This document shows, one piece after another, positions 11,028 to 23,185 of a stretch of 64,000 bases of DNA. The number at the start of each line of letters is the position of its first letter. Within the stretch, counting starts at the first letter, position 1. The notes under the pieces are model-generated. The model saw nothing but the letters and a program-made list of their open reading frames with translations. It was not told the DNA's origin and made no database searches. The translations under genes and the position numbers were made by a program. Source of the stretch: Neoarius graeffei (lineage: Eukaryota > Chordata > Actinopteri > Siluriformes > Ariidae); assembly GCF_027579695.1 (NCBI RefSeq), contig NC_083570.1, positions 97,095,463 to 97,159,462 on the forward strand. Direction: 5' to 3'.

Positions 11028-12158
11028 GGGGCAGCATGGTGGTGTAGTGGTTAGCACTGTCACCTCACAGCAAGAAGGCTCTGGGTTCAAGGTGACGAGG
11101 GCCTTTCTGTGTGGAGTTTGCATGTTCTCCCTGTGTCTGAGTGAGTTTTCTCTGGGTGCTCTGCACTGTAAAAAAAAATTAGTCAAGCCAACTTAAAAAT
11201 GTAATGCAACCTGCTGCCAAAGGATTTTGAGTAAACTCAACTCCGGGCCAAATAGTTGTGCTGACTTGCTCTTTTAAGTCAACACAGATGAGTATTTTAT
11301 GTTGATCTTACTTTATTTAGAAAGTTCAGTGCATTCAAATTGTGATGTTGAAATAAATTGAAATAATAATGCCAATTAACTTAGAAGAGCAAGTTGGCAC
11401 ATCATGGTTCTAAGTTGAGTTTACTCAAAATCCTTTGGCAGCCGGTTGCGTTACATTTTTAAGTTGGCTTGACTATTTTTTTTTACAATGATTTAGTGTG
11501 CATTACATTTTTTAGTTAACACAAACCTCTCAACACTTAAGTTCTACTTCACTTTGCCTATTATTACACAAACAGAAACAAATACCGACATACAAGGAGG
11601 GAATTCCCTGGCCTCTGTTGAGGAAAGCTTAGTCTATACTTCTATACAACGTCTCGTGTCAGTTTCCACGGACTTCTCACTCCACCCGACCGTTGAAACT
11701 TTCGAACTTGTGAAGTGTGCATGCGCAGTGGCATTGGTTAAGGGGCGTCAATCAGCACTTGAATATATAAGTTCACTTAACTTAATTTTCCAATTCTTAT
11801 GACCTTGTGGCGAAGGAAAGGCGTCTCAAGTATTTTTTTTTTAGTTACTTGAACAATTAGAAGGGAAATTTGTTCATTCAACTTAGAATCCTTTTTTCAC
11901 TCAACAATTTTGCAAGTTACATTTTTTACAGTGCCCCCACAGTCCAAAGACATGCAGGTTAGACTAATTGGTGGCTCTAAATTGACTGTGAGTGTGAATG
12001 GTTGTTTGTCTCTGTGCGTCAGCCCTGAGATGATCTGGTGACTTGTCCCGGGTGTACCCCGCCTCTTACCCATAGTCAGCTGGGATAGGCTCCAGCTTGC
12101 CCGTGACCTTGCACAGGATAAACGGTTACAGATAATGGATGGATGGATGGATGGATGG
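11028..12158 (+). mobile_element. Mermaid-like SINE split by a foldback element
   Basis: The 5' half (11028-11163) and 3' half (11934-12158, with a ggat tail) form one SINE interrupted at its ggtgctct..cccccacag position. Direct repeats ggtactat flank the whole (about 11018 and 12157). A few SINE bases (gttt) are missing at the junction. Confidence 0.8.
11164..11933. mobile_element. nonautonomous foldback/TIR element within a SINE
   Basis: The termini are cactgtaaaaaa and ttttttacagtg, a 12-bp inverted pair. The left part (11164-11490) is itself a palindrome: agtcaagccaacttaaaaat at 11181 recurs inverted near 11454-11474, giving arms of about 75 bp around a 170-bp loop. No transposase. The superfamily is not assignable because the target-site duplication is unclear. 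Confidence 0.7.
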
Positions 12159-12159
12159 T

Positions 12160-12573
12160 ACTATTGGGATTGAAACATACACATTTCCCAACACAAAGCT
12201 TAACCAAAGGCCATTTTGAATTCATTATGACATTTGTGGTCATTTTTTATGTTAGTTTCATTTAAATTAAGGCAGCTTTATTTCTATAGCACTTTTTCCC
12301 CAGTAAAATCTGAGATCTAAAATCTTTTCTCCAACCTAAATTTAACACACTTGATATTCTGAGCATTAAAACTTGCAAATAAACTTGTAAACTTAGAGAC
12401 TAGTGTCTTTTTCTTCATCCTCGTATCGTATCAAATCAAAATTGTAAACATATATATATTACTTCACTTAGTATACTTTACACTTAGTATACTTCCCTTT
12501 AATCTCTACAGTATATATTAATATAATTGTGAATGTATTATAAACTTGCATACTTGAATACAATATGATCATC

Positions 12574-12625
<52 letters not shown>

Positions 12626-12658
12626 AAAATGCCTGACAGAAATGTAATGACATCTTAC
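12160..12658. other. no gene seen; (CA)n at 12576-12620
   Basis: AT-rich sequence ending in a CA microsatellite followed by an A run. No recognisable coding sequence. Confidence 0.5.
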
Positions 12659-12689
12659 CTTATTAAATGGACAGCGATTTAATTTTCTC
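12659..12689 (-). CDS. weak candidate microexon
   Basis: On the minus strand a possible acceptor (cttctcgcctgctgag) and a good donor (gtaagatg) enclose 31 bp. After a phase-2 upstream exon it would read through as RKLNRCPFNK. The 26.5-kb exon could end in phase 2 if it used a gtaata donor instead of its stop. The short length and ordinary acceptor make this speculative. Confidence 0.2.
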
Positions 12690-14140
12690 CTCAGCAGGCG
12701 AGAAGTCTTTAAAGCTGAAGATAATTAGTCTAAAGGGATCCCCAGGCTTATAAAAGAAGCTCCAACCACATGAACGGAGTATAATTTAATTCACTCATTA
12801 ACCAAAATGCACCATCACTGCCCACTCAGCAACTAAGTAATCAACTGCCCACATGTGTACCAAGGCATGAAAATGAAAGCTTGAAAGTTTCTTCAACTAA
12901 TGACAAACCTTTAAATAACTGAAGGATAATAATATTTAACCATACTGAAATTGTATTCAAACATTTGGCGTCTTGTAAAAATGTGACATCTTGTGGTGAA
13001 ATGGTGCCAAAATCAGCTGTTTATGAAGAACTCCTTGATTTTATGCCAACTTTTGTTGTTACCATCTCTCTTGCATAGTAAATAGGTTCAAAAATAATTT
13101 GTGTAAAATTCAGATCAGAGCTATAAAGTTTACTGGCAACAGTAAACAGAGCTTCCTGACCTCCTGAAAGTCGAACACACTTCACTGCTTTGCTTTTCAA
13201 CACCTTCTCATACTTTTGGATACAACTTGCCCTCCAAAACTACTGACCTCCAAAGGCCTTTGGTTTCTGCCAGCTGGCATCCGAGTCTGCATGCCATGCA
13301 AACAAAACCAGGGATTTTCTTCAATTAAAACAGATGGAAAAAGTCATTAGGAATTTACTTTAAATATACTTGTACTTCCTGATCCTGAGTGTTTCATTGT
13401 GCCTGTATTTTTTTAAATAAGAAATGCAACAATAAAGCTTATGTAATACCCAGTAAAGCAACCTTATTTAGCTCAGCTTGTTCTTTATTTGAGATCCAAG
13501 GGTCAAATTATCAAAACTGGGCAGCTTGATAAATCTTCATTAAAGTATAATGTTATACATTTTGTGCTCTGAACAAAAAGATTATTTTTGGATGGTGATA
13601 GTCATTGGAAAATGATATTGGCCTGGGTCCAGGGTTGGTCAGATGTACACACTCAGAGGGTTCAGTGGAGTTAATGACTGCTGATGGACCTGTGGAGTCA
13701 GCATCTGCACACACCATGATGGACCTATTAACCTTACACAAACTATAACCTGAAGTAGAAAAGCATGCATGCATGAGATCGCCTTAGAACCAGATCTTGT
13801 TGGCTTTTATTTTTCCTCAATATATAACATAGGTATACATAGTCTGTTCACCCATAGCCCTGTACTGGAACAAGTCCAATTTATCAAGTATTGTATATAT
13901 CAAGTATCCTGACGAATCATTGACAATGGTGCATTATAACCATCAACCCTTCAATACATTTTAATAACTTATATTTATGTTTAATTACTTGGCAAATGTT
14001 ATCTATAGTAACTTATACAAAGTGCAAACAGCTGAAGGTGAAACAACGCAAAGTATTTTGAGAAAGTTGGAAGAAATCACAAGCTGAAGGATTTGAAATG
14101 ATTGCAGATTTGTGCAAGTGTTTGACCAATTCCAAGGGTT
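12690..14140. other. no gene seen
   Basis: AT-rich unique-looking sequence. Open frames at 13021-13203 and 13553-13774 (minus) lack recognisable domains and convincing splice sites. Confidence 0.45.
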
Positions 14141-14146
14141 ATCAAT

Positions 14147-15640
14147 TGTTATTCTATCCACATTCACTGGATATGAGCAATTGTGCACTCTGATTGGCTA
14201 CTCTACTACTAGGTTATCAGCTCATATACAATGAGTAGAGAAAAACAAAATGGTGGTGCGTGTTGCTGAACCAACCGAGGACAAAATAAAAACTCAAGTA
14301 TTTAAAGGAGAACTGCAGTCATTTTTAAACTTGCTTTATTTCTTAATTAACGTGTTATTCAATTACATTTTCGGTTTTAGTAACCTTATACCGTGACTCG
14401 TATTGGCAACTAATTGCAATTAAATATTATACTTATCGGCCTCCCTGTGATGACCTGACGACTTGTCCAGGGTGTACTCCGCCTTTCGCCCGTAGTCAGC
14501 TGGGATAGGCTCCAGCTTGCCTGCGACCCTGTAGAACAGGATAAAGCGGCTAGAGATAATGAGATGAGATGAGACTTATCTGCCTATTTGGTTTTTAGCC
14601 ATGTTGAATTTAGTTCGTTTGGTCCATGGCAGGCGTCACTTATCCATGCGATCTTCACGAGACTTGTGCGAGACTTCAAAACGTGAAGTGTCAGCCAGGT
14701 GTCAGTGCCGCCATTTTTGCAAACTGTTTTCCAAATGAAATATTGCACAAAAACAATTTTAAATGACGATTACTACCTACTTCTTTCAAACTTTCCTGAT
14801 TGCTACCAAAACAAACAACTTCCGGCTTGATTACATCAGCATTTGAAAGAGGGCGCGGGCGTCTTTTGACAACGTTGGCAGATGTTGGTCACTTTTATTT
14901 CCACTGTATGTTTTACTTCCATCCTACAATGTCTCGCACAGGTCTCAACAAATCTTGTTTACGGCAATTGCTTTGACATATGGACTGATATATTACATAG
15001 CATACTGTATTTCAAACACTCATAACTTGCTATAGCAGTGACAAAATAGCTATCAAAAATGCATTCCTATATTTAATAAAATGGGAGAAATAGAATTTTG
15101 ATGATAAACAATTGCCTTCAGTTCTCCTTTAAAAGAAACAGAAATAGCTAAAATAATATAGTTGGGTCCCGTACCCCCAACAATATCTCCTGTTCCACAC
15201 TCCAGCCCAGTCGGTGGTGGTAATACACCTTTACTGTAAGTTTGCTTGCCAACTGACGAAAAAATCCTGAAGAAGAAGAAGAAAACCCCCCAAAATACAA
15301 AAAAGCAAGAAAATATGGAATAAAAGTATTTGATAGTAAGAACATATCTCTTTTATTTTTCAAGAATTATTATTATAGCGTTTTTTTCACATTGTGCCAG
15401 TCATTTCACCAGTTTGTTTACATTCTAAGCAGAAATGATTTTGTCAGACATTTTGTATAAAGTTTTTATTTATCGAATTTGCTAAAAATAAAAATGCTCT
15501 GTTTCTCAAAATCCAGTGAATGTGGATAGAAAAAAAGTTATTCCACTCAGTCTCTTCATGCATGGCTTATAGCCAACTCAGTGCCACGTGCCTCATCGGC
15601 TATCAGCTCATGTATAACTCGATTTCATGGAATAACTGTT
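14147..15640 (+). mobile_element. TIR repeat family E, copy 1 (~1.5 kb)
   Basis: The left end reads ttattctatccacattcact; near the right end gtgaatgtggatag recurs inverted, followed by ggaataactg. The same end sequences occur in inverted orientation at 32891-33790. The flanking gctatcagctcat motifs also match between copies. A 5'-truncated SINE sits inside. No transposase recognised. Confidence 0.6.
14443..14573 (+). mobile_element. 5'-truncated Mermaid-like SINE
   Basis: Tail third only (ccctgtgatgacctgacg to gagatgagatgag), flanked by short direct repeats acttatc on both sides. Confidence 0.8.
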
Positions 15641-16608
15641 AAATAGACTGCAGTCCAGATGTCGACCCAGCAAAGTATTATAGATATATAGACACTGCCT
15701 AAAAGCAGAGCTCCTGATGAGTGTATGAGCAAAATATTTGCAAGGGCACAAAATCAACCTGAATAGAATAATAATATTAGCACCATGAATGAACCATCAA
15801 CTTGTGTAGTGTCGTGTATTTCACATCAATAAATTGCTGCATTGTGTTGTGACAGTGAGACCAATAACGAGATACATATCCCAGTTATGAATACATATTC
15901 CTTTCTTTGACACCCCATACCATGCACCAGAAACAACACCATAGCATTTATTATGGTGTGACTCTGCTGGGTGCCTGGTGGACAACAGTGAACCAGCGCT
16001 TTCACTTTAAATCATTACTATATAGTTACCATCCAATATCAAAGTTGACAGGTCAAACAGTTGTCTGGTTACATCTTTCACATCCATGCATTTGAGCTCA
16101 GAATGTGCAGCCACAGCACGCACACCATTAGAACTAATTGCCATGTACCTGTTCCTGACGAGGGCTCAATCACAGCACATACATATAAGGAGTCTCAGGA
16201 ACACAGACTTTGCAAAAGCCTTGTATTTTGTATCACTTTTCTGGTTTTGACCCTGTTTGTGTTTTGGACTGTGAGTATTGTATTACCTCTGATATCCTGT
16301 CTGTGCCTCACTTGACCACTGCCTGTTTTTCAACTCTGCCTTTGTCTACATTTTGGATCTGTTTGCTAACGTGTTTTCAATAAAACTCTTCCTGCACTTA
16401 CATCGATCTACTACCCTTACATGACAGAAACTGTCAAGTGTCCAATAAGCTAGTGGACTAATAAAACTGTTTTAACTAGTTTTATATGAAACTGTTGTAA
16501 ATATTTTCCATACAATGTGTTAGTAAATAATCCCACATTATTTTTAAAAAGTTAATTAAAAATAAGTGCTGGATAAAAACCCATCTATCTTATGTAAATA
16601 AAGATATA
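15641..16608. other. no gene; contains a shared polyadenylation-like module
   Basis: No coding sequence is recognised. The stretch from about 16195 to 16430 includes caataaaactcttcctgcac followed by ttacatcgatc and acatgacag. Closely similar text recurs inside two other mobile elements (about 23640-23770 inverted, and 57930-58035). Confidence 0.5.
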
Positions 16609-18218
16609 CAGTGGTGCTTGAAAGTTTGTGAACCCTTTAGAATTTTCGATATTTCTGCTTAAATATGAACTAAAACAGCATCAGATTTTCACACAAGTCC
16701 TAAAAGTAGACAAAGAGAACCCAGTTAAACAAATGAGACAAAAATATTATACTTGGTCATTTATTTATTGAGGAAAATGATCCAATATTACATATCTGTG
16801 AGTGGCAAAAGTATGTGAACCTCTAGGATTAGCAGTTAATTTGAAGGTGAAATTAGAGTCCGGTGTTTTCAATCAATTGGCATGACAATCAGGTATGAGT
16901 GGGCACCATGTTTTATTTAAAGAACAGGGATCGATCAAAGTCTGATCTTCACAACACATGTTTGTGGAAGTGTATCATGGCACAAACAAAGGAGGTTTCT
17001 GAGGACCTCAGAAAAAGCGTTGTTGATGCTCATCAGGCTGGAAAGGTTACAAAACTATCTCTAAAGAGTTTGGACTCCACCAATCCACAGTCAGACAGAT
17101 TGTGTACAAATGGAAGAAATTCAAGACCATTGTTACCCTCCCCAGGAGTGGCCGACCAACAAAGATCACTCCAAGAGCAAGGCATGTAATAGTCGGCGAG
17201 GTGACAAAGGACTCCAGGGTAACTTCTAAGCAACTGAAGGCCTCTCTCACATTGTCTAATATTAATATTTATGAGTCCACCATCAGGAGAACACTGAACA
17301 ACAATGGTGTGCATGGCAGGGTTGCAAGGAGAAAGCCACTGCTCTCCAAAAAGAACATTGCTGCTTGTCTGCAGTTTGCTAAAGATCACATGGACAAGCC
17401 AGAAGGCTATTGGAAAAATGTTTTGTGGATGGATGAGACCAAAATAGAACTTTTTGGTTTAAATGAGAAGTGTTATGTTTGGAGAAAGGAAAACACTGTA
17501 TTCCAGCATAAGAACCTTATCCCACCTGTGAAACATGGTGGTGGTAGTATCATGGTTTGGGCCTGTTTGGCTGCATCTGGGCCAGGACGGCTTGCCATCA
17601 TTGATGGAACAATGAATTCTGAATTATACCAGCGAATTCTAAAGGAAAATGTCAGGACATCTGTCTATGAACTGAATCTCAAGAGACATTGGGTCATGCA
17701 GCAAGACAACGACCCTAAACACACAAGTCGTTCTACCAAAGAATGGTTAAAGAAGAATAAAGTTAATGTTTTGGAATGGCCAAGTCAAAGTCCTGACCTT
17801 AATCCAATTGAAATGTTGTGGAAGGACCTGAAGCGAGCAGTTCATGTGAAGAAACCCACCAACATCCCAGGGTTGAAGCTGTTCTGTAGAGAGGAATGGG
17901 CTAAAATTCCTCCAAGCTGGTGTGCAGGACTGATCAACAGTTACCGCAAACGTTTAGTTGCAGTTATTGCTGCACAAGGGGGTCACACCAGATACTGAAA
18001 GCAAAGGTTCACATACATTTGCCACTCACATATATGTAATATTGGATCATTTTCCTCAATAAATAAATGACCAAGTATAATATTTTTGTCTCATTTGTTT
18101 AACTGGGTTCTCTTTATCTACTTTTAGGACTTGTGTGAAAATCTGATGATGTTTTAGCTCATATTTATGCAGAAATATTGACAATTCTAAAGGGTTCACA
18201 AACTTTCAAGCACCACTG
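16609..18218 (+). mobile_element. Tc1-like transposon, family A, copy 1 (nearly complete)
   Basis: It begins cagtggtgcttgaaagtttg and ends with the exact inverse, flanked by TA on both sides (16607-16608, 18219-18220). The inverted repeats are about 200 bp long and contain an inner gcaaaagtatgtgaacctc repeat, an arrangement like the IR/DR Tc1 class. At 1610 bp it is full length. It carries one almost intact transposase frame. Confidence 0.92.
16977..17998 (+). pseudogene. Tc1 transposase (family A) with a single frameshift
   Basis: Starts MAQTKEVSEDLRKSVVDAHQ. One base is missing near 17041-17046, where copy 3 reads ctggaaaaggttac and this copy ctggaaaggttac, shifting the frame. The rest is open to the stop at 17996. 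Seen in order: a helix-turn-helix with STVRQIVYKW, an AT-hook-like SGRPTKITPRARH, a second HTH with ESTIRRTLNNNG, and the catalytic acids in [18 protein letters not shown] and DLNPIEMLWKDL. All three DDE positions are kept. Expected length is 340 residues, as in copy 2. It would cut and paste the element at TA sites; the frameshift separates the N-terminal DNA-binding helices from the catalytic core. Confidence 0.9.
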
Positions 18219-18437
18219 TACATTTTGTTGTCTGGTGGTCAAGTGTTGATGAGATATGTTGTCTTGCACTTATGATGGGGTTCTCTGTGGTGGTACATGT
18301 ACAAACGGATGTCAGCTCTAAAAATCAGGTTGATGCATTTGTAAATATGGGGCTCTACTCCATGCGCAAGGAGCTCTGGTATGACAGCAAATCAAACCAC
18401 ATACTTGAAAAAATGTATATACTATAGTTGATAAATG

Positions 18438-18805
18438 GGGCGGCATGGTGGTGTAGTGGTTAGCGCTGTCGCCTCACAGCAAGAAGGTCCGGGTTCGAGC
18501 CCCGTGGCCGGCGAGGGCCTTTCTGTGTGGAGTTTGCATGTTCTCCCCGTGTCCGCATGGGTTTCCTCTGGGTGCTCCGGTTTCCCCCACAGTCCAAAGA
18601 CATGCAGGTTAGGTTAACTGGTGACTCTAAATTGACCGTAGGTGTGAGTGTGAATGGTTGTCTGTGTCTATGTGTCAGCCCTGTGATGACCTGGTGACTT
18701 GTCCAGGGTGTACCCCGCCTTTTGCCCGTAGTCAGCTGGGATAGGCTCCAGCTTGCCTGCGACCCTGTAGAACAGGATAAAGCGGCTAGAGATAATGAGA
18801 TGAGA
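18438..18805 (+). mobile_element. full-length Mermaid-like SINE
   Basis: Complete head-to-tail copy flanked by perfect 13-bp direct repeats tagttgataaatg (18425-18437 and 18806-18818). The perfect duplication suggests a young insertion. Confidence 0.93.
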
Positions 18806-18819
18806 TAGTTGATAAATGC

Positions 18820-19410
18820 ATAACTACTGCTACAAAAGCATGGCTTCTGTAGCTGGTCTTCTGTTGTGAGTGACCAATCAAATTGGTTTATGTAAATTAT
18901 TTAGCTGAAGGCAGCCCATTGGACCAGAGACTAGCCATCAGGCTAGAGATGTTAGCTTAGAAGGAGGAAAATTTTCAGGCCTTAATAGATTTTTCATTTT
19001 ATTTACACTATCATCTGAGGTAAGTCAAAAAGAGGCTGGTATCTTTGGACAGTAATTGTGGCCAAGACCAGCTTAATTTCACTGAAAAAGGCAAATTGAC
19101 TGGAATGAAAAATGACCAACCAGAGACCTTTTCCTGTACATGGTCATTAGATTTGCAAGATTCTCATTTGTTCACCAACAATTGCTTCAAACAAAGCACT
19201 TTATTTCCTTTTAAAGACAAGACTGTGTCAACATTTTTCAATCCAATTACTATACCTTACTCTGAAAAGCTCATTCAAAAGTAGGAAGTGTGTATATACA
19301 TAGAAATGCCAAATCCAAATGCACCCATTAAGATTCTGAAACTTGTAGTCTGAAAAGTGTGCAAAGTATAATCATACACTCTGTGAGCATCCTGATTGAA
19401 TGTATAAATC
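18820..19410. other. no gene seen
   Basis: No recognisable repeat; an open frame at 19045-19284 (plus) has no known domain and no splice support. Confidence 0.45.
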
Positions 19411-19758
19411 CATCCATCCATTATCTGTAGCCACTTATCCTGTGCAGGGTCGCAGGCAAGCTGGAGCCTATCCCAGTTGACTATGGGCGAGAAGTGGGGT
19501 ACACCCTGGATAAGTCACCAGGTCATCGCAGGGCTGACACATTGAGACAAACAACCATTCACACTCCCATTGACACCTACGGTCAATTTAGAGCCACCAA
19601 TTAGCCTAACCTGCATGTCTTTGGACTGTAGGGGAAACGGGAGCACCTGGAGAACATGCAAACTCCACTTAGAAAGGCCCTCGTCAGCCGCTGGGCTTGA
19701 ACCCAGGCCCTTCTTGCTGTGAGGCAACAATGCTAACCACTACACCACCGTGCCGCCT
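19411..19758 (-). mobile_element. full-length Mermaid-like SINE, older copy
   Basis: Inverted copy with a catccatcca tail side and a caccaccgtgccgcc head side. Flanks share tataaatcc. The body carries several substitutions and a deletion near gggagcacctgg. Confidence 0.85.
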
Positions 19759-19965
19759 AATATATAAATCCAAGAAATCCAAATGAAGAGGAAGGTCTTC
19801 AGACCTTTGCTGAAGGAATGGAGACATTTTGGCCTGTAGTGGGAAGTTCATTCCACTACTCAGGAGCCTGAAGAAGCAGCAAGACCTCACATTTTGAGCA
19901 GTAAATCTCAGATATCAGGAACCCTGGATGTTTTAAAGAATTCAATCAAATAGAATGTGAGGGAT

Positions 19966-20347
19966 CTCATCTCATCTCATCTCATTATCTCTAGCCGCTT
20001 TATCCTTCTACAGGGTCGCAGGCAAGCTGGAGCCTATCCCAGCTGACTACGGGCGAAAGGCGGGGTACACCCTGGACAAGTCGCCAGGTCATCACAGGGC
20101 TGACACATAGACACAGACAACCATTCACACTCACATTCACACCTACGGTCAATTTAGAGTCACCAGTTAACCTAACCTGCATGTCTTTGGACTGTGGGGG
20201 AAACCGGAGCACCCGGAGGAAACCCACGCGGACACAGGGAGAACATGCAAACTCCACACAGAAAGGCCCTCGTCGGCCCCGGGGCTCGAACCCAGGACCT
20301 TCTTGCTGTGAGGCGACAGCGCTAACCACTACACCACCGTGCCGCCC
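19966..20347 (-). mobile_element. full-length Mermaid-like SINE, young copy
   Basis: Near-consensus inverted copy, flanked by perfect aatgtgagggat repeats (19954-19965 and 20348-20359). Confidence 0.93.
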
Positions 20348-20359
20348 AATGTGAGGGAT

Positions 20360-21270
20360 AGTTGAAGAAAATTAAATCACTTGAAGCTAATGTTTGTTGA
20401 AAGTGAATTTGAAGCCAATATTCTGTAAGGATCTAAAATAGGGCTTTGCTAGACACTGCCAGTGCTGAAACACCGAGAACAAATTGGCAGTCAGAATCAG
20501 TGCACGAATGACGCATGATGAATAAAAAGTGGTTTCCAAAGTTTCTGGAGGAATTTTTCAGGCTTTATATATAATATGCAGCAAATGAATCAAGAGTATT
20601 CCGAGGTACTTATCCTCTGAAGCTAAGCCTTAGAAAACACGTCTTGAAATAGCTTCTTAAAAATCCCATTTCATTTTGCAGTCTGTATTTTATTCAGGGG
20701 AGCTTTTAGAAGCTTTCTATTAACCTTAGGTATGTAAACTCCATTAAAAGAGATGGGGAAATGAAGTTACTGCCTGTAAATAAAATGCCAACATCAACTG
20801 ACTGCAACTTTGGTCATAGAAATCATCAGGACCTCCAGAGGAGACACATCACCATTTGGAAGTTGTTAAAGAAATTTTAACTAAAGTCACTTTTGTCCTC
20901 CTTTGAGTCTGTCTGTGTGGTGAAATATTCTGGATGTGTTATTGGGAAATCATCAATTCACATTCAAGTATGTGACTGAAGCAGTCAAAAGTCAGGGGTC
21001 AATAGCCGGGTTTCCATTAACCTTCTTAATGCACAACTTCAAATTGCAAGCTAGAAAACAGGTAATGGAAATGTGAATTTTGAAAAGAAACTGAAATGTT
21101 GCAAAAAAGTTTATACACCCTCATAAGGTGGTTTTTCAGACAAGCAGTATTTCGCCAAATTGAATTGGAAACACATTTTTCACATTTGATGAGACACTGC
21201 CAGAGCTACAGTAGTGAATGCAAATGAAATTCCATCTCAAATATCAGGTCGTGGAGATCCGAATCGCTAT
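20360..21270. other. no gene seen
   Basis: Unique-looking sequence without splice-bounded frames or repeats shared in this window. Confidence 0.45.
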
Positions 21271-21432
21271 TGCTGGGTTTCAGTCACGTGAATTTTCTTA
21301 GCGGTTTTAACGGAAGTGAAGTAGCTGGTGGTCTAAACAGCTGCCGTAGTACAAACAACTAGTGATAACTTATCAGAGTATGTTCATAATCTAGAAGCCA
21401 CTGCTTGTTTTAGATATATTTAGAAGATTGCT

Positions 21433-21618
21433 ATGTGCAATGGAATTTACCCCTATAGTCTGGGAAAGAAGGATTTGTCATACGATCTCGAAAACTACCC
21501 TTCAGTCGAGTTCCCCGATATCTCAAACTATCTGGTGTTACAGATGTCCTTCTACACCACAAAACAGATGAAAGCGTGGAAGAGTATGGAGGCTTATAAC
21601 TTTTTTGTATGTGGCTGA
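21433..21618 (+). pseudogene. reading-frame remnant resembling fish SWIM/YqaJ-type element proteins
   Basis: Encodes 61 residues including SVEFPDISNYLVLQMSFYTT and the KSMEAYNFFVCG stretch, then a stop where a tryptophan codon would fit (TGA for TGG) before VKDLAIKLLLNES continues. From memory this resembles the N-terminal part of large fish proteins annotated with SWIM and YqaJ exonuclease domains. That identification is tentative. The stop, plus absence of the rest, makes it a fragment. Confidence 0.35.
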
Positions 21619-22059
21619 GTAAAGGACCTTGCTATCAAGTTGCTGCTGAATGAATCCTGTATTGATTTTGCCAGTGTAAGTATGTTTTTTTTAAGCTTTT
21701 CATTTGCATCTTTACGATGAAGCGCTGCAAGTTGAAGTGTAAACAAACAACAATTCACTTGATTCTCACTTGTGTTGGCTCTTATCTCTCAGGTAAATCA
21801 TTCACACAGATCATCAGAAACCCCTTCAAATACCTGGATCTTAGTTAAACAAGACAGAGAAGTGATCACAGCGCATTGTACTGTAACTGTATGGCTGGGT
21901 AAGAATTTTGTCGCGACCTTCATGCATATGGACTTTGTAAGGAGTGAGGCGTAAACAAAGAAACAGCTGGGGACTTTAGCGCTTCGTGATGAAAAAAGTA
22001 CTATAAAATAACGACACATAGCAAAAAAAGTACTCGGAAAACACTAAGGACATAGCTGA

Positions 22060-22284
22060 GAGGGAGATACAAACCTTTCACCAAGTGATCACTGCAAACT
22101 CGAGCATGCTTGCTCCCTTCGATTTCAGCGAGAAGTTCAAAAGCCACCTTTCTCGATGTTTTTTTGGGAAATCCTGTGTCCATTCATTCTTTTTTATTAG
22201 TTTACTGGGAACCCTGAAGAAACTTTTATCAGTTTCACAGTTTGATCGATTCGAACAACCTAAAACAATGCAAGCATAAGGCAT
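22060..22284 (-). pseudogene. THAP zinc-finger exon (transposon-derived), broken
   Basis: Starts MPYACIVLGCSNRSN with the Cys-x4-Cys pair of a THAP domain at residues 5 and 10, then KSFFRVPSKLIKKNEW. After a shift of frame the second half reads ARVCSDHLVKG, the Cys-x2-His pair of the C2CH finger. THAP domains bind element ends in P- and Kolobok-type transposases. No catalytic domain follows, and a frameshift separates the two halves. Confidence 0.7.
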
Positions 22285-22384
22285 TTTTCATGTGAGCTAT
22301 GCACCTTCTCCGTACAAACGCTTTGTCAACTGAGCTTTGAATAACTAATGCAGCCGATGTGACGTCACATGAAACCCAGCAATT

Positions 22385-22915
22385 GTGAGAGGAGAAAAAT
22401 CAGCTTTAATCACATAACCTCACTCGAGAAACACAGACCCTTCACAGCTGTGTTTTGTTGACGACTTTTTAAAAAAATCTCTTCTATTTTGCATAACACT
22501 GCAATGGAAACCAGCCTAATGACTTGAAGGACTTCTTGTTTTAAATATACTGAATACTTTAAATAAACTGCAAGCACATTGTGTTTAACAGATTTATTTT
22601 GAACACTAGACTACAGAAAATCTTTGAAAAGTAACACCACCTCCTCAAACCCACAAATACAATACACTCAACATTTCAACAGTTCAACAACGACATTGGC
22701 CATACCTAAATGTGGGTTTTGATGGCAAAGCATTTAATGTCAGTCAACTCCAGAATTACTGGCACTCTTTATTAAAAGGGGTAAAAATTAATTCATTCAT
22801 TTATTCATCTTCAGTAAGCACTTTATCCTGGTTAGGACTGCAGTAGCTCCAGAGCGTATTAGAGGTAACATTGCACTGTGTAAAAAACCCAACATCCAAA
22901 GATGGTTTTGTCTAG
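22385..22915. other. no gene seen; degenerate repeat at about 22795-22870
   Basis: A stretch near ttcagtaagcactttatcc resembles a teleost repeat with a ttcagtaagcgctttatcc core, here decayed. Nothing else recognised. Confidence 0.4.
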
Positions 22916-23185
22916 ATAATAATAATAATAATGAGAAGAAGAAGAAGAAGAAGAAGAAGAAGAAGAAGAAGAAGATTCTATAGTGCCTTTCAGTATCCCA
23001 AGGTTGCTTTACGGGGGGGCACTAAGCTGTAAGAGAGGGGGCAAAATGTTTATAGAAGAGAAAAATCTTCATTAGAGGCTTTGCACTGTCACGTCACCCC
23101 ATAGCAATGGTACCTAGGGTGCCATGACAGGGGGCATGCTTGTAGTGCTTCATTAAGCTGAGTTAGTTGTTTGTTATTGATCAGT

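Larger units (their letters stand above)
21271..22381. mobile_element. THAP-transposon derivative (1.1 kb) with inverted ends
   Basis: The ends are tgctgggtttcagtcacgtg and the inverse tcacatgaaacccagca. A THAP zinc-finger exon lies on the minus strand at the right end and an unrelated conserved-looking reading frame on the plus strand at the left end, so the two point toward each other. The interior resembles the two termini of a larger autonomous element joined by an internal deletion. P-type and Kolobok elements both use THAP domains; the target-site duplication is unclear, so the superfamily is open. Confidence 0.65.
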
